From Mycoplasma sp. Bg1 (lineage in GTDB: Bacteria; Bacillota_I; Bacilli_A; Mycoplasmatales; Hepatoplasmataceae): a stretch of DNA of 64,000 bases. Position 1 is the stretch's first letter, and each line of letters opens with the position of its first letter. This document shows positions 12,425-21,723 of this stretch, one piece after another. A program made the position numbers and the translations under genes. The notes beneath the pieces are model-generated. The model did no database searches and was not told the origin of the DNA. It saw nothing but the letters and a program-made list of their open reading frames with translations. The stretch is taken from positions 186,001-250,000 of the forward strand of contig LSMX01000003.1 of the NCBI GenBank assembly GCA_001641205.1, in the 5' to 3' direction.

Positions 12425-13393
12425 ATGAATAATATTATGATGTTTTTAATAGGAATATTTTTAATTGTTGGAATTATAGTAATAATTATTATTTTATTTC
12501 TTGTATGAAAACAAAATAATCATCAAGATAATTATCAAAATAATGAACAAAATAATTATCAAAAAGAACAAAAGAAAGTAAAAGAAAATTTAAATGATGA
12601 TATTTTAACAAAAAATAATTTAAGAAATCGTCAAATTATAAGCGATGATCGATTTTTAATTAAGAAGAAAAATATTAAAACTAATAAGAAAATTCTAGTT
12701 GTTAATGATTTACATGTTTCTTTTGGAGAAAATAAAATTTTAAAAGGAGTTAATTTTGATCTTAATCGTGGAGAAACTATTGCAATAGTTGGAAAAAACG
12801 GAGCAGGAAAAACAGTAATGATGGAAACTGTTGTTGGACTAATTAAAAAAGATAAAGGAGAAGTTAATATTGATTTTTTTGATAAAAAAGAACCTATTTG
12901 AAAAGAAAGAAAAGAAATTGGAATGCAATTTCAAGATTCTACTGTAACTAAAAATATTAAAGCAAAACATCTTATAAATTTTTATAAAGAAATTTATAAA
13001 GAAAAAATAAATGATGATCAAATTAAAGAAATGATTAAAATTTTTGGAATTAAAAAAATTTTAAAAGAAAAAATTGGTAAATTATCTGGTGGACAAAAAC
13101 AAAGAATAAATCTTTTTTTAGCAATAATGCATAACCCTAAATTAATGATTCTTGATGAATTTATTACTGGACTTGACATTATTTCTGTAATTGATATTAT
13201 TAATTATGTAAATGATTTAAAAATAAAAAATAATTCCTCAATGATTATAATAAGTCATCAACCAGAAGAGATAAAAAATTTAGCAGATCGAATATTAGTT
13301 TTAAAAGATGGAATAATTACTCTAGATACAACTCCAAAAAAAGTTGAAAAAGAATATGAGAGTATGACAAGATTTCTAATGGAGAATATTTAA
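12425..13393 (+). CDS. ABC transporter ATP-binding protein with N-terminal membrane helix
   Basis: 322 aa. Residues 1-28 are a membrane helix (MMFLIGIFLIVGIIVIIII), followed by a Gln/Asn-rich linker to about 80. The ATPase domain then starts at KILVVNDLHVSFGENKILKG. Walker A is GKNGAGKT (123-130), the signature LSGGQKQR is near 219, Walker B is LMILDEF near 240, and the H-loop is IIISHQPEE. An ABC ATPase carrying its own membrane anchor is unusual. The adjacent permease overlaps its operon position with a 1-nt gap. Most like the ATPases of ABC-2 type exporters. Confidence 0.85.
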
Positions 13394-13394
13394 C

Positions 13395-14291
13395 ATGAAA
13401 AATAGTAAAATAAACACACAACACACTAAATTTGATGATAATGATATATCATCAATTACAGTAAGTCACTTTAATGATTCAATAAGTAATTTTAAAGGAG
13501 TTTTTAAAATTTATAAAAATTATTTATTTTCAAATATTTTTTTAATAATTGCTTTATTATCATTACCAATGGCCGTTGCTTTTCTTTTTTATTCCCTCAC
13601 TCCTGCAACTTATGTAATTACACAGCCCTTCTTTTCACTTTTCTTTTTATCATTTATATTTTTGCCTCTTATAATAATTGATTTTCGTAATTCAACAATA
13701 ATTAAAAGAATTGGTTCAACAAATATAACTCGTTATGAATTTATTATTTATTTAACATTTATTAATGTAATTATTAGTTTCATTTTCTTTTTCTTTATTC
13801 TTTTAGTTTTATTTCCAATTTTTAATCTCTTTTTTGGTGCTGTACCAGGTTCTCGTTTATTAATATCTACATCAGCTGCAGCTCAAAGTTGAAAAATGTG
13901 AACAGAAATAAATTATGTACAGCTTATCTTTTTAGTAATTATTTTTAGTATTTTAGGATCTCAATTAGGAATTTTTTTAGGAATGACTTTAACAAATAAA
14001 ACAATAGCCTTACTTATTGGTTTTTCTATTTCAATTCTATTTTTATTTATGTCAGGGCTTTGATTTTTTGCATGAGTTCCAGCTATAGCATCAGAAAGCA
14101 AAATTCTTAGTTTTTCAAGTTGAATTTATGCCCTTACCCCTTTTACTCTTGTGGGAAATACTGCAATTGCTTCTATTTATGGGCTCGTAGGTTGAATTAC
14201 ATTTTTAATTTCAATGTTTGTTGGTATTGTTTTTTCATTACTTTTTATTTATTCAAGTAAATGATGATTTAGTTTTAGTTCAATTAGATAG
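13395..14291 (+). CDS. ABC-2 type transporter permease
   Basis: A 298-aa integral membrane protein. The N-terminal 45 residues are hydrophilic. Six hydrophobic segments follow, at about 46-75, 80-97, 115-145, 173-195, 200-222 and 258-285, as in ABC-2 permeases. It starts at ATG 13395, one base after the ATPase stop, so the two are coupled. With the ATPase and the upstream surface protein it would form an exporter, but the substrate is unknown. The operon ends at the bidirectional terminator near 14335. Confidence 0.75.
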
Positions 14292-14334
14292 TTAAATTAA
14301 ATTTATTTAAATTTTTAAATAACTTAAATAAAAA

Positions 14335-14357
14335 AAGAGAGTTTTAATAACTCTCTT
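14335..14357. terminator. bidirectional terminator
   Basis: AAGAGAG / CTCTCTT stem with an A-rich side upstream and a T-rich side downstream. It serves the ABC operon (+) and overlaps the end of the PemK-like gene (-). The same hairpin recurs at about 19556-19580. Confidence 0.7.
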
Positions 14358-14772
14358 CTAATTTTAAAATTGGTTTTGTTAAATAAAAAGTTAAATAAAG
14401 CAAATAAGCTTTTCTTAAAGATTTTAGTTCTTTATAAGAAAGAACAACTTTTTTTTGATCAATTGTAAACTGTTTTAAAATTCTTCCTTTGGAAATTGTT
14501 CTTGCATGATTCAATAAGACGTAATGTCTTTTTTCTTCATGTCTAATTCCATATAATCGGTGAATTGTTTGATTTCCATAGTTACGATGATAAGCATCAT
14601 TACTAGTAATTGGAAGCGCAAGAAACATCTCTTCTCGATTAAAATGATTTACTTTATAAATTACTGCTAAATGGGGTTTCCCATTTGGTGCATTTCCTCA
14701 TTCAGGAAGTCTAAATTCTTTAAAATCAATTCAATAAAGACCACCACTTACAACATTTTTAATTTTTTCCAT
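14344..14772 (-). CDS. PemK/MazF-like protein, intact copy A (candidate type III toxin)
   Basis: 142 aa. It begins MEKIKNVVSGGLYWIDFKEF, matching the G-x-(I/L)-Y-W-(V/I)-D-F first strand of MazF/PemK and CcdB-fold toxins. KPHLAVIYKV follows, then EEMFLALPITS (compare V-x-x-x-P-I-T-S), and HYVLLNHARTISKGRIL, which resembles the MazF block DQIRTVSKxRL. No antitoxin protein gene precedes it. Instead there is a 114-nt structured leader (14773-14886) present in two decayed copies too. Related type III toxins (ToxN, CptN, TenpN) share the MazF fold and are neutralised by an upstream RNA. Fold assignment is moderate; the type III idea is inference. Confidence 0.6.
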
Positions 14773-14886
14773 AATTAAGATAATAAATGTGCAGCTTTTG
14801 CTGCACACGCTGAACGTCGTATATGAAATACATTTCACATTAGCGTTCAAAGACAGAAGTAATCAAATATAAATATTCAACACTCC
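14773..14886 (-). ncRNA. structured leader RNA of PemK-like copy A (candidate RNA antitoxin)
   Basis: TATAAT (14893-14898) plus 6 nt gives a start at 14886 with GGAG. An outer stem pairs ACGCT (14807-14811 region) with AGCGT (14842-14846). An inner hairpin TGAAAT/ATTTCA lies at 14824-14837. A strong hairpin GTGCAGC-AAAA-GCTGCAC (14788-14807) stands immediately before the gene, where a type III system has its attenuating terminator. In copies B and D the sequences differ but all three helices can still form. Confidence 0.6.
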
Positions 14887-14928
14887 ATATAAATTATAAA
14901 ACAATGTCTAGTTTTTTAAATAAAAATG

Positions 14929-15162
14929 TTATTTTCTTTTATCAATTGAATTTTGAAAATTTTCAATTTTATGTTCCATTTTTGCAATTTCATCTTGATG
15001 AGCAGAAAGTGTATATTTTCTTCTTCAAGGATTTTTTTGATTACCTTTTTTTTCTAAATAAAAATCATTTTTTGTAAAAGCATTATGAACTATTTTTGCA
15101 AGAGTAAAAAAGATAAATAGTACTACTAAAATTATTAATAAAATTATAATTATTCTAATCAT
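14929..15162 (-). CDS. small single-span membrane protein
   Basis: 77 aa: a membrane helix from residue 2 to about 22 (MIRIIIILLIILVVLFIFF), then a charged tail with a short amphipathic stretch (HQDEIAKMEHKIENFQ). Its ATG overlaps the TAA of the GIY-YIG gene (TAATG), so the two are translationally coupled. Function unknown. Confidence 0.65.
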
Positions 15163-16271
15163 TAAATACGCAATTCCCTTCTAATACTCAAAATCACTTC
15201 AACAAGTTTATCAAATTCATTATTTGAAAAAACTAAATAAAATGAATCTGGATGTTGAAAATAACCGCTTTGATATGTTTTACTAATTTTATTCCAATTT
15301 TCTTCAGATCATCCGTTAAAATTAATATAAATATTTTGTTCATAAATTATAAAAATAATTTCTTCAATTTCTTCAAATAAAAGTTTTATTGTTATTCTTT
15401 TATCAGGTTTAAAAGAAAGATATTTAGAATAAATATTCAAGGTTCCAAAATCAGAATAATGCTTAATTTCTTGATATTTTCTGTTATTTTTTTGAAAATT
15501 ATGAATTGTATACGCGGGACCTTCAACTGAAAACTTTTTTTCAATTGAAGAATTAAATGCTTCTGCTTTTAATTCTTCAAAAGATTTTTTTACATAATCA
15601 TTTATTGATCTCAGAAATTTTTGTTTTAATTTAGTTTCATCTGTAATTAATTTTAAAATTTGTAAATTTGCTTCTTTTTCTTTTGATAATTGATCAAGTT
15701 TTTGTTTAAATTTATTTTGTAATAAATCTATTTTTAATTCTATTTTAGTAACCTTTTTTGGTTTTTCTTTTTTTTCATTTTCATTTTTTTTAAAATTTAA
15801 TTTTTCTTTTTTAGTTTCTAAAATTTGCTTTTTATCAATAATCAATTGCTCTAAATGATCAATTTCTTTATTTATTATATTAGGATTTGCATAATCTTGC
15901 TTATCTATAAATTGTAAATCAAGATTAGAAATAAGATTAAAACGATCAATAAGGTCATTTTTTTGAACACCCTCACCACCATCTGATGAGTTATAACCTT
16001 TATGGAAAGAATTGTATAGTTTAATATAATAAATTTCTTTTTCTCCAAGTTCACTTACATCACAATATTCAAGAATATCAAAACTAAAATTCTCAAAACC
16101 ATATTCCTCCATAGCTCAATAAAGTTTTTTTGTATTTTTGCCTTTAACAGTGGTTGCTCTATAAAAATGTTGTTGTTTTCGTCTTTCAATATCTTTTGAA
16201 AGACCAATATAACATTTTCCTTGATTATGGTTATCCCCTATATTAGTGATTTTGTATATTCCTGCTGACAC
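15162..16271 (-). CDS. GIY-YIG nuclease-domain protein with long coiled coil
   Basis: 369 aa. Residues 4-18 carry GIYKITN and 18-24 KCYIGLS (the GIY and YIG motifs), then ERRKQQH and, near residue 95, the YNSSDGGEG loop. This is the GIY-YIG nuclease core (about 1-100). Residues about 118-215 are a Lys/Glu-rich coiled coil, followed by a mixed C-terminal domain. GTG 16271 is chosen because TATAAT lies exactly 6 nt upstream and the GIY motif starts at residue 4, as usual. The small membrane protein follows. It could be a homing-type or repair/defence nuclease; no intron or phage genes are nearby. Confidence 0.75.
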
Positions 16272-16277
16272 TTTAAA

Positions 16278-16283
16278 ATTATA
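16278..16283 (-). promoter_or_regulatory. -10 box of the GIY-YIG gene (leaderless start)
   Basis: TATAAT, 6 nt, GTG on the minus strand; no ribosome-binding sequence. Confidence 0.6.
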
Positions 16284-16340
16284 TAAAAAGAAAGTATAAA
16301 AACCTTAATTTATAAATATATTATTTAAAAAACTATAAAA

Positions 16341-17204
16341 TTAATTATTTTCAAAAAGATCTTTAAATTTTAAGGAAGTATTAAGTAAGTTTTTAGCATC
16401 AATAAATGATAAATTTCTTTTTAAAGAAATAAGGGCAATTTCTAAGGAGTTATTGTTTTTTGATAAAGCTTCATCTGCAATTTCTTTTGAAACACCAATA
16501 AGTTTAACAATTGTATTAATTGCATATTCCCTAAGTTTTGCAGAAATTGGACGAAGGTAAACAAGTTGATCATGATAAATTCGACCGCTCTTTTCTAAAG
16601 CACAATAAATCAAGGAATCAATAATAATTTTAAGAATTGTTCCTCACTCCGCATCAGAACTAAGCCCATTAACAACATAACTATTAATATGAGGAGAAAT
16701 TATTGTTGAGCAATAATTTTTATATCTTTCATCTGGGGTGTGGACTGTAATTGCAACAATATCAGATCCAATATCCTTACAATACTGTAAACTATCTACT
16801 ATATAATTATTTCTTGCAGATGAAGTTACTGCAATTACCATATCAGATTTCGATAAGTTAATACTTGTTAATTCCATTACTAATTTAACATTAGTAATTT
16901 GTTCATAAAACATTCAATTGCTTGGAATATTTTTTATGAGTGTAGGATCATCATTTGTGGCATCGGCCGCTTCAAGAACAAGAAATTTTCCTTGAGTAAT
17001 TCCAAAATTAAATCACAATTGATCTGTAATAAGGGAAATAATCTTGTTTGAAGCTCCTGAAGCAATAAAAATAATCCTTCCTGGTTGATTAATTTTTTCA
17101 GAAATTATATCAGCCAATTTTTCTATTTCAGGAATTAAATTTTTTATATCATCTGTTATAGAAGAGAAAAAATCATTAAATTTTTTTGTAATATTATTTT
17201 CCAT
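16341..17204 (-). CDS. SIS-domain protein, MurQ/GckR-like
   Basis: 287 aa. Has the N-acetylmuramic acid 6-phosphate etherase layout: an N-terminal helical part, GRIIFIASGASN near residue 42, EAADATNDDP near 78, VIAVTSSARNNYIVDSL (sugar-phosphate binding, near 125), SSDAEWGTILKIIID and the C-terminal RNLSFIDAKNLL. MurQ converts MurNAc-6-phosphate to GlcNAc-6-phosphate and lactate. Mollicutes have no peptidoglycan, so it would scavenge host or neighbour fragments or act as a GckR-like regulator. The acidic residue expected in the DASE segment of MurQ is replaced (DATN), so activity is uncertain. The gene is divergent from ldh copy 1. GAGG precedes ATG 17204. Confidence 0.6.
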
Positions 17205-17382
17205 ATTTAACCTCTATCTAATGATATAACATCCTAAAAAATATAATAAATATATGATGATTTTTGAACTTATAAAATGATTTAATAACATAAAAATATG
17301 GCTAACTTAAAAACTTTTTCAATACTTTTAAAAATATATTAAATTAACCAAATTTTTAATAATCTAACTATATATTTAATAA

Positions 17383-17412
17383 TATAATGAAATATAATTA
17401 TTAGAGGAGAAA
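17383..17412 (+). promoter_or_regulatory. promoter and ribosome-binding site of lactate dehydrogenase 1
   Basis: TATAAT at 17383-17388 and a second at 17393-17398, then GAGGAGAAAAA just before ATG 17415. The same AATATAATTATT-plus-GGAG block precedes the second ldh copy, showing the 5' region was duplicated too. Confidence 0.55.
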
Positions 17413-17414
17413 AA

Positions 17415-18380
17415 ATGAAAAATACAACAAACAAAATAGTAGTTATTGGTGCTGGAAGAGTCGGAATGTCATTTCTATATGCAGCAACTAATCAAAATTT
17501 AGCAAAGCGTTATGGAATTATTGATCTCAATAATGAATTTGCCTATGGTCAAAAACTTGATCTTGAAGATGGAAGAGGAACAACTGCAACTGATTATATT
17601 GTAGAAAGTGGTGGTTACGAACTTCTAAAAGATGCAGATTTAATTGTAATCACTGCAGGTAGAGGGCGCAAACAAGGCGAAACAAGACTTGATTTAGCAG
17701 CAGATAATTCTAAAATTATGAAATCAATTGCTGATCAAGTTAAAGCAAGTGGTTTTGATGGAATAACAATTGTTGCAGCAAATCCAGTGGATGTAGTAAC
17801 AACAGTTTATCAACAAATTACTGGATTTGATGCACATAAAGTTATCTCTGCATCATGTGTACTTGATACTTCAAGATTAAAAGCAGAACTTTCAAAATTA
17901 GTTGAAAATGTTGCTCCAAGAGATTTTGGAGTTTATGTAATAGGAGAACATGGTGATTCATCTGTTTCAACATTTTCTTCTGCAACTTTAAATGGAGTTC
18001 CCTTTTCTTCATTACCTGATAAATATGGACTTACAGAAGAAAAACTTGCAGAAGTTCATGAAACTGTTTGAAAAAAAGCTTATGGAATTGTTGAACGTAA
18101 AGGAGCCACGTATTATGGAATTGGAATGAATTTAGCAGATATTTCAAGAGCAGTTTTACGTGATGAAAAAAGAGTTCTAGCAACAGGAGCACTTCTTTCT
18201 GGAGAATATGGAATGGAAGGAACTTATGCGGGAATTCCTTGTTTAATTGGAAAAGAAGGAATTATTCGTACTTTCGAAATAAATCTTTCTGAAGTAGAAA
18301 AAGCTCAATTTATTAAATCTGTTTCAACTCTTAAAAAAACAACTTTAATAGGACTTGATGCAATTAAAGATTTAAATTAG
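17415..18380 (+). CDS. ldh: L-lactate/malate-type dehydrogenase, copy 1
   Basis: 321 aa of the LDH/MDH superfamily. The Rossmann motif is VIGAGRVGMSF (10-20). The substrate loop AGRGRKQGETR (81-91) has Arg91 (equivalent of R109). D151-x-x-R154 is the substrate-binding pair and H179 in GEHGDS is the catalytic His. At the specificity position usually numbered 102, lactate enzymes have Gln (NQKPGETR); here Arg85 stands there, the residue diagnostic of malate dehydrogenases. In glycolytic mollicutes this enzyme normally regenerates NAD+ by reducing pyruvate, but the loop suggests oxaloacetate or another dicarboxylic/bulky 2-oxoacid. One UGA Trp near residue 219. The second copy follows 185 nt downstream. 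Confidence 0.85.
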
Positions 18381-18432
18381 AAAACTAGTTTTGAATAATT
18401 TTCTTATAAAGAATAATTTGAAACTCAAAAGA

Positions 18433-18458
18433 AAAGAGAGTTTAATTGCTCTTTTTTT
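18433..18458 (+). terminator. terminator after lactate dehydrogenase 1
   Basis: AAAGAGAG and CTCTTT arms around a TTTAATTG loop, followed by a run of T. Confidence 0.75.
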
Positions 18459-18480
18459 GTAGACAATTTCAAAAGAAAAA

Positions 18481-18504
18481 ATGCTTAATTATATAATTAA
18501 GCAT
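18481..18504. promoter_or_regulatory. 24-bp perfect palindrome upstream of lactate dehydrogenase 2
   Basis: Left half ATGCTTAATTAT is exactly the reverse complement of the right half. It lies between the copy 1 terminator and the copy 2 promoter and has no T-tract of its own, so an operator is more likely than a terminator. No counterpart is seen before copy 1. Confidence 0.4.
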
Positions 18505-18565
18505 TTAGTAATATAATGAAATTAAGATATAGAAATATAAAAAATATAATTATTATTGGAGAAAA

Positions 18566-19525
18566 ATGAAAAACACAACAAACAAAGTAGTGGTTATTGG
18601 TGCGGGGTCTGTCGGAATGTCATTTTTGTATGCAGCAATTAATCAAAATTTAACAAAGCATTATGGAATTATTGATCTTAATAATGAACTTGCCTATGGT
18701 CAAAAACTTGATTTGGAAGATGGTAGAGGAACAACTGCAACTGATTATATTGTAGAAAGTGGTGGTTATGAACTTTTAAATGATGCAGATTTACTTGTAA
18801 TTACAGCAGGTACAACAAGAAAAGTAGGAGAAGAAATTCCTGATTTAACAAAAAATAATGTAAAAATTATGAAATCAATTGCAGTTCAAGTTAAAGCAAA
18901 TGGTTTTAATGGCATAACTATTATTGTAGCAAGTCCAGTAGATGTACTAGCAACTATTTATCAAAAAATTACTCAATTTAAACCACAAAAAATTATTTCT
19001 TCTTCATGTGTTCTTGATGTTTCTAGATTAAAATTAGAACTTTCAAAGGTAATTGAAGATACCTCTCCAAAAGATTTTGAAATTTATGTAATAGGAGAGC
19101 ATGGCATTTTATCTGCCCCAATATTTTCATTAGCAACTTTAAATGGAATTAAATTATCAACATTATATGATAAATACAATCTTGATGATGAAAAACTTGA
19201 TAAAATCTTTGCAGAAGTTAGAAAAAAAGCTGACAAAATTAATAAGCGTAAGGGTGCAACTTATTATGGAATTGGGATGAATGTTGTTGATATCGCAAAA
19301 GCAGTTTTAAGAGATGAAAAAAGAATTCTTGCAACCGGCGCGCTTCTCTCTGGGGAGTTTGAAATTGAAGGATTTTATGTTTCAATTCCTTGTTTAATTG
19401 GAAAAGAAGGCATTATTCGCACTTTTGAATTAGAACTTTCTAAAAAAGAAAAAATTCAATTCTCTAATTCTATTTCCGCTTTAAAAAAAACAACCTTAAA
19501 TGCACTTGAAATAATTAAAAATTAA
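18566..19525 (+). CDS. divergent lactate dehydrogenase-like protein, copy 2
   Basis: 319 aa, a clear paralogue of the copy at 17415-18380 (same first 60 residues apart from a few changes). The active-site loop has changed to AGTTRKVGEEIPDL: Arg is kept at the specificity position (R85), but the conserved catalytic-loop Arg (R91 in copy 1) is Ile. The NPVD Asn is Ser (ASPVD), and GEHGDSSV has become GEHGILSA, though His179 and R154 remain. It is intact with a good GGAGAAAAA ribosome site. It is either a changed-specificity or inactive paralogue, or an early pseudogene. Confidence 0.75.
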   Translation: MKNTTNKVVVIGAGSVGMSFLYAAINQNLTKHYGIIDLNNELAYGQKLDLEDGRGTTATDYIVESGGYELLNDADLLVITAGTTRKVGEEIPDLTKNNVKIMKSIAVQVKANGFNGITIIVASPVDVLATIYQKITQFKPQKIISSSCVLDVSRLKLELSKVIEDTSPKDFEIYVIGEHGILSAPIFSLATLNGIKLSTLYDKYNLDDEKLDKIFAEVRKKADKINKRKGATYYGIGMNVVDIAKAVLRDEKRILATGALLSGEFEIEGFYVSIPCLIGKEGIIRTFELELSKKEKIQFSNSISALKKTTLNALEIIKN

Positions 19526-19567
19526 ATTTAAGAAATAATGTATTAATTAAAAATAAAAAAGAGAGTT

Positions 19568-19986
19568 TTAATAACTCTCTTCTAATTTTATAATTGATTT
19601 TGTTAAATAAAAAGTTAAATAAGCTTTTCTTAAAAATTTTAATTCTTTATAAGAATGAACAACATTTTTTTGATCAATTGTAAATTGTTTTAAAATTATT
19701 CCTTTTTAAGTTGTTCTTGCATGGTTTAATAAAACATAGTGTTTTTCTCTTTGCATCTAATTCCATATAAACGGTGAATAGTTTGATTTTCATAATTTCG
19801 GTGATAAGCATCATTACTAGTAATTGGAAGAATAAGAAACATCTCTTGCTAATTAAAAATGATTTACCTTATAAATAACTGCTAAATGGGGTTTTCCATT
19901 TGATGCATTTTCTTATTCTAGAAATCTAAATTCTTTAAAATCAATCCAATAAAGATCATCACTTACAACATTTTTGCTTTTTTCCA
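19568..19986 (-). pseudogene. PemK/MazF-like copy E, decayed
   Basis: Starts MEKSKNVVSDDLYWIDFKEF and ends LRKAYLTFYLTKSIIKLEESY, so it once matched copy A over its whole length. It has several stops (after RFLE, after NHF, after ARTT) and at least two frameshifts. The leader RNA found before the other copies is missing. The hairpin at its 3' end is the same terminator as at 14335. The 19990-20023 gap shows nothing else. Confidence 0.8.
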
Positions 19987-20023
19987 TAATATGATAATAA
20001 CTAATAAAAATATATTATATTTA

Positions 20024-20728
20024 TTATTCAAGAATTCATTTTCCATAAGAAGGATTATATGGAAGAATCCCTGATCAAGAAACAATATTTTTTTCTACAT
20101 CAAAAATAAATATTAAATCTCTATAACTTTTAATTTCTGAATCATAAAAGGTTGCACTTAAAATTACCTGTTTTTTTTCACGATTTAAATAAATTTCATT
20201 TATTGCAGTAGAAAAATTTCTTCCATCAGGAGTTTTAGTACTAATTATTAATATTTTATGAAAAGGAGAATTATTTTTTCATCCTAAAAAAGTTTCTTCT
20301 TGAAAATGTTGAGTTAATGATTTGGTAATATTTCCTCAAAGATGTTTTTTATCATAAATTATTTCTTCTGGTTTAATAATTGTTTTATCAAATTTATTTA
20401 TTCCTCAAATAGAAGCTAAATTTTTTCTTATAAGATAATAATTAATTTCTCTTTTTAAAAAAAGAAAGACAAAAAGTAAAACAAGAAATACAAGTGTACA
20501 ACTTTCAAAAATTATTTTTATTATATGAATTTCTTCTAAAACTGTTGCAGATGCAATTACTGCAAGTAAAGAAATAATTGTAAAACCTAATAAAAAAAGA
20601 TGAAGAAAAATTAATGTTCGTTCAATAAAAAGAACTAATTTAAATTCTGTTAACAGAATTTTTGTTTCTCCTTTTTCTATATGTTTAAGTTGTTTTTGAT
20701 CATGATTTATGTATTTACTAAAAGTCAT
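20024..20728 (-). CDS. hypothetical membrane protein
   Basis: 234 aa. Residues 1-28 are hydrophilic. Two membrane segments follow at about 30-60 (LFIERTLIFLHLFLLGFTII) and 68-95 (FESCTLVFLVLLFVFLFL). The C-terminal 130 residues are soluble with a beta-rich look (KILIISTKTPDGRNFSTAIN, YRDLIFIFDVEKNIVSWSG). No family recognised. ATG 20728 is preceded by GGATAG and TATAAT. Confidence 0.6.
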
Positions 20729-20909
20729 TTTCTATCCAATTACATTATAGTATGATTGTAAACTAGAATAAAAAAGAAAAAATAATATTATAATGTTAAA
20801 TCTTTTTTTTAATAAATTTAATAGATAAAAATTAAAAAATAATTCTCCTTTTCATAAAATATGAATAATAACATTTATTTTTAAAAGAAAAAATTTAGTT
20901 TAATAATTA

Positions 20910-21442
20910 TTAAGCTTTATTAGTTACATATTTGTTATATAGATAATATCCAATAATTCCAGCACCAAGAGCAACTACAACTATTATTCCAAATATGTTC
21001 ATCCTCCCATGATTTCATCATGGGATATAAAAATTATTTCAAAAGATTCAACATCTTTAATTATTGGATCCATATCATTAATTCCATCATTAATTACAAC
21101 TTCAATAATTGTATCAGCATATGTTTCAACTTCAGTAAATGCATCTTCTTTAAATGTTAAATTTCCACTAAGTTCTTTATCTTCATTAAATGCTAATTCA
21201 GTTTCACCATTCATTCATTTTACTGATATTACAGTTTGTTCTAAATCATTACCATTAGTATTTGTTCTAAGTTTTATATCATATTTCACTTCTTTTCGAG
21301 TGCTAGTTAACATAGTAACTTTGCCAAAACTAACTGTTGTATCAGTTACTTCTATAACTTCAATTATAGAAGTTTTAAAAATTCCAATTATTTCTTTTGA
21401 CCCTTTTGTGGGAATTGCCGGTACTGCTTTTTTAAGTACCAT
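20910..21442 (-). pseudogene. broken FN3-like surface protein fragment
   Basis: One frame from about 21442 gives a beta-rich FN3-like domain (SFGKVTMLTSTRKEVKYDI, KELSGNLTFKEDAFTEVETY) with no signal peptide. It ends just after GGAGGATGA. In another frame, ATG 21002 opens a 30-aa membrane helix (MNIFGIIVVVALGAGIIGYY) that ends at 20910. The expected C-terminal anchor is therefore one frame away from its ectodomain. The upstream frame continues to a stop near 21510 without a good start. I read it as the 3' remnant of a surface protein gene with a frameshift. Alternatively, the 30-aa peptide is a separate small gene coupled by the GGAGG. Confidence 0.5.
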
Positions 21443-21723
21443 GATTCTTGAAAAAGCAGCAGTTGCATAGAAGTTTATATTATTATTAGTTATTTCATAT
21501 TCTATAAGTTAAGATATGTTTACAATCTATAATATTAATATAATTTAACATTAATATATTAAAAAAATAAATAAAATAATAAAGAAGAATATGATAATTT
21601 AATAAGAAGTTGTTAATAAAATAATATAAAAAAGTAGAACTATGTTCTCCTTTTTTATATTAATTTCATATTTAGTTTTTAATTAGATATTATTATTTCT
21701 TCAAATTATTCATCAACAGAATC

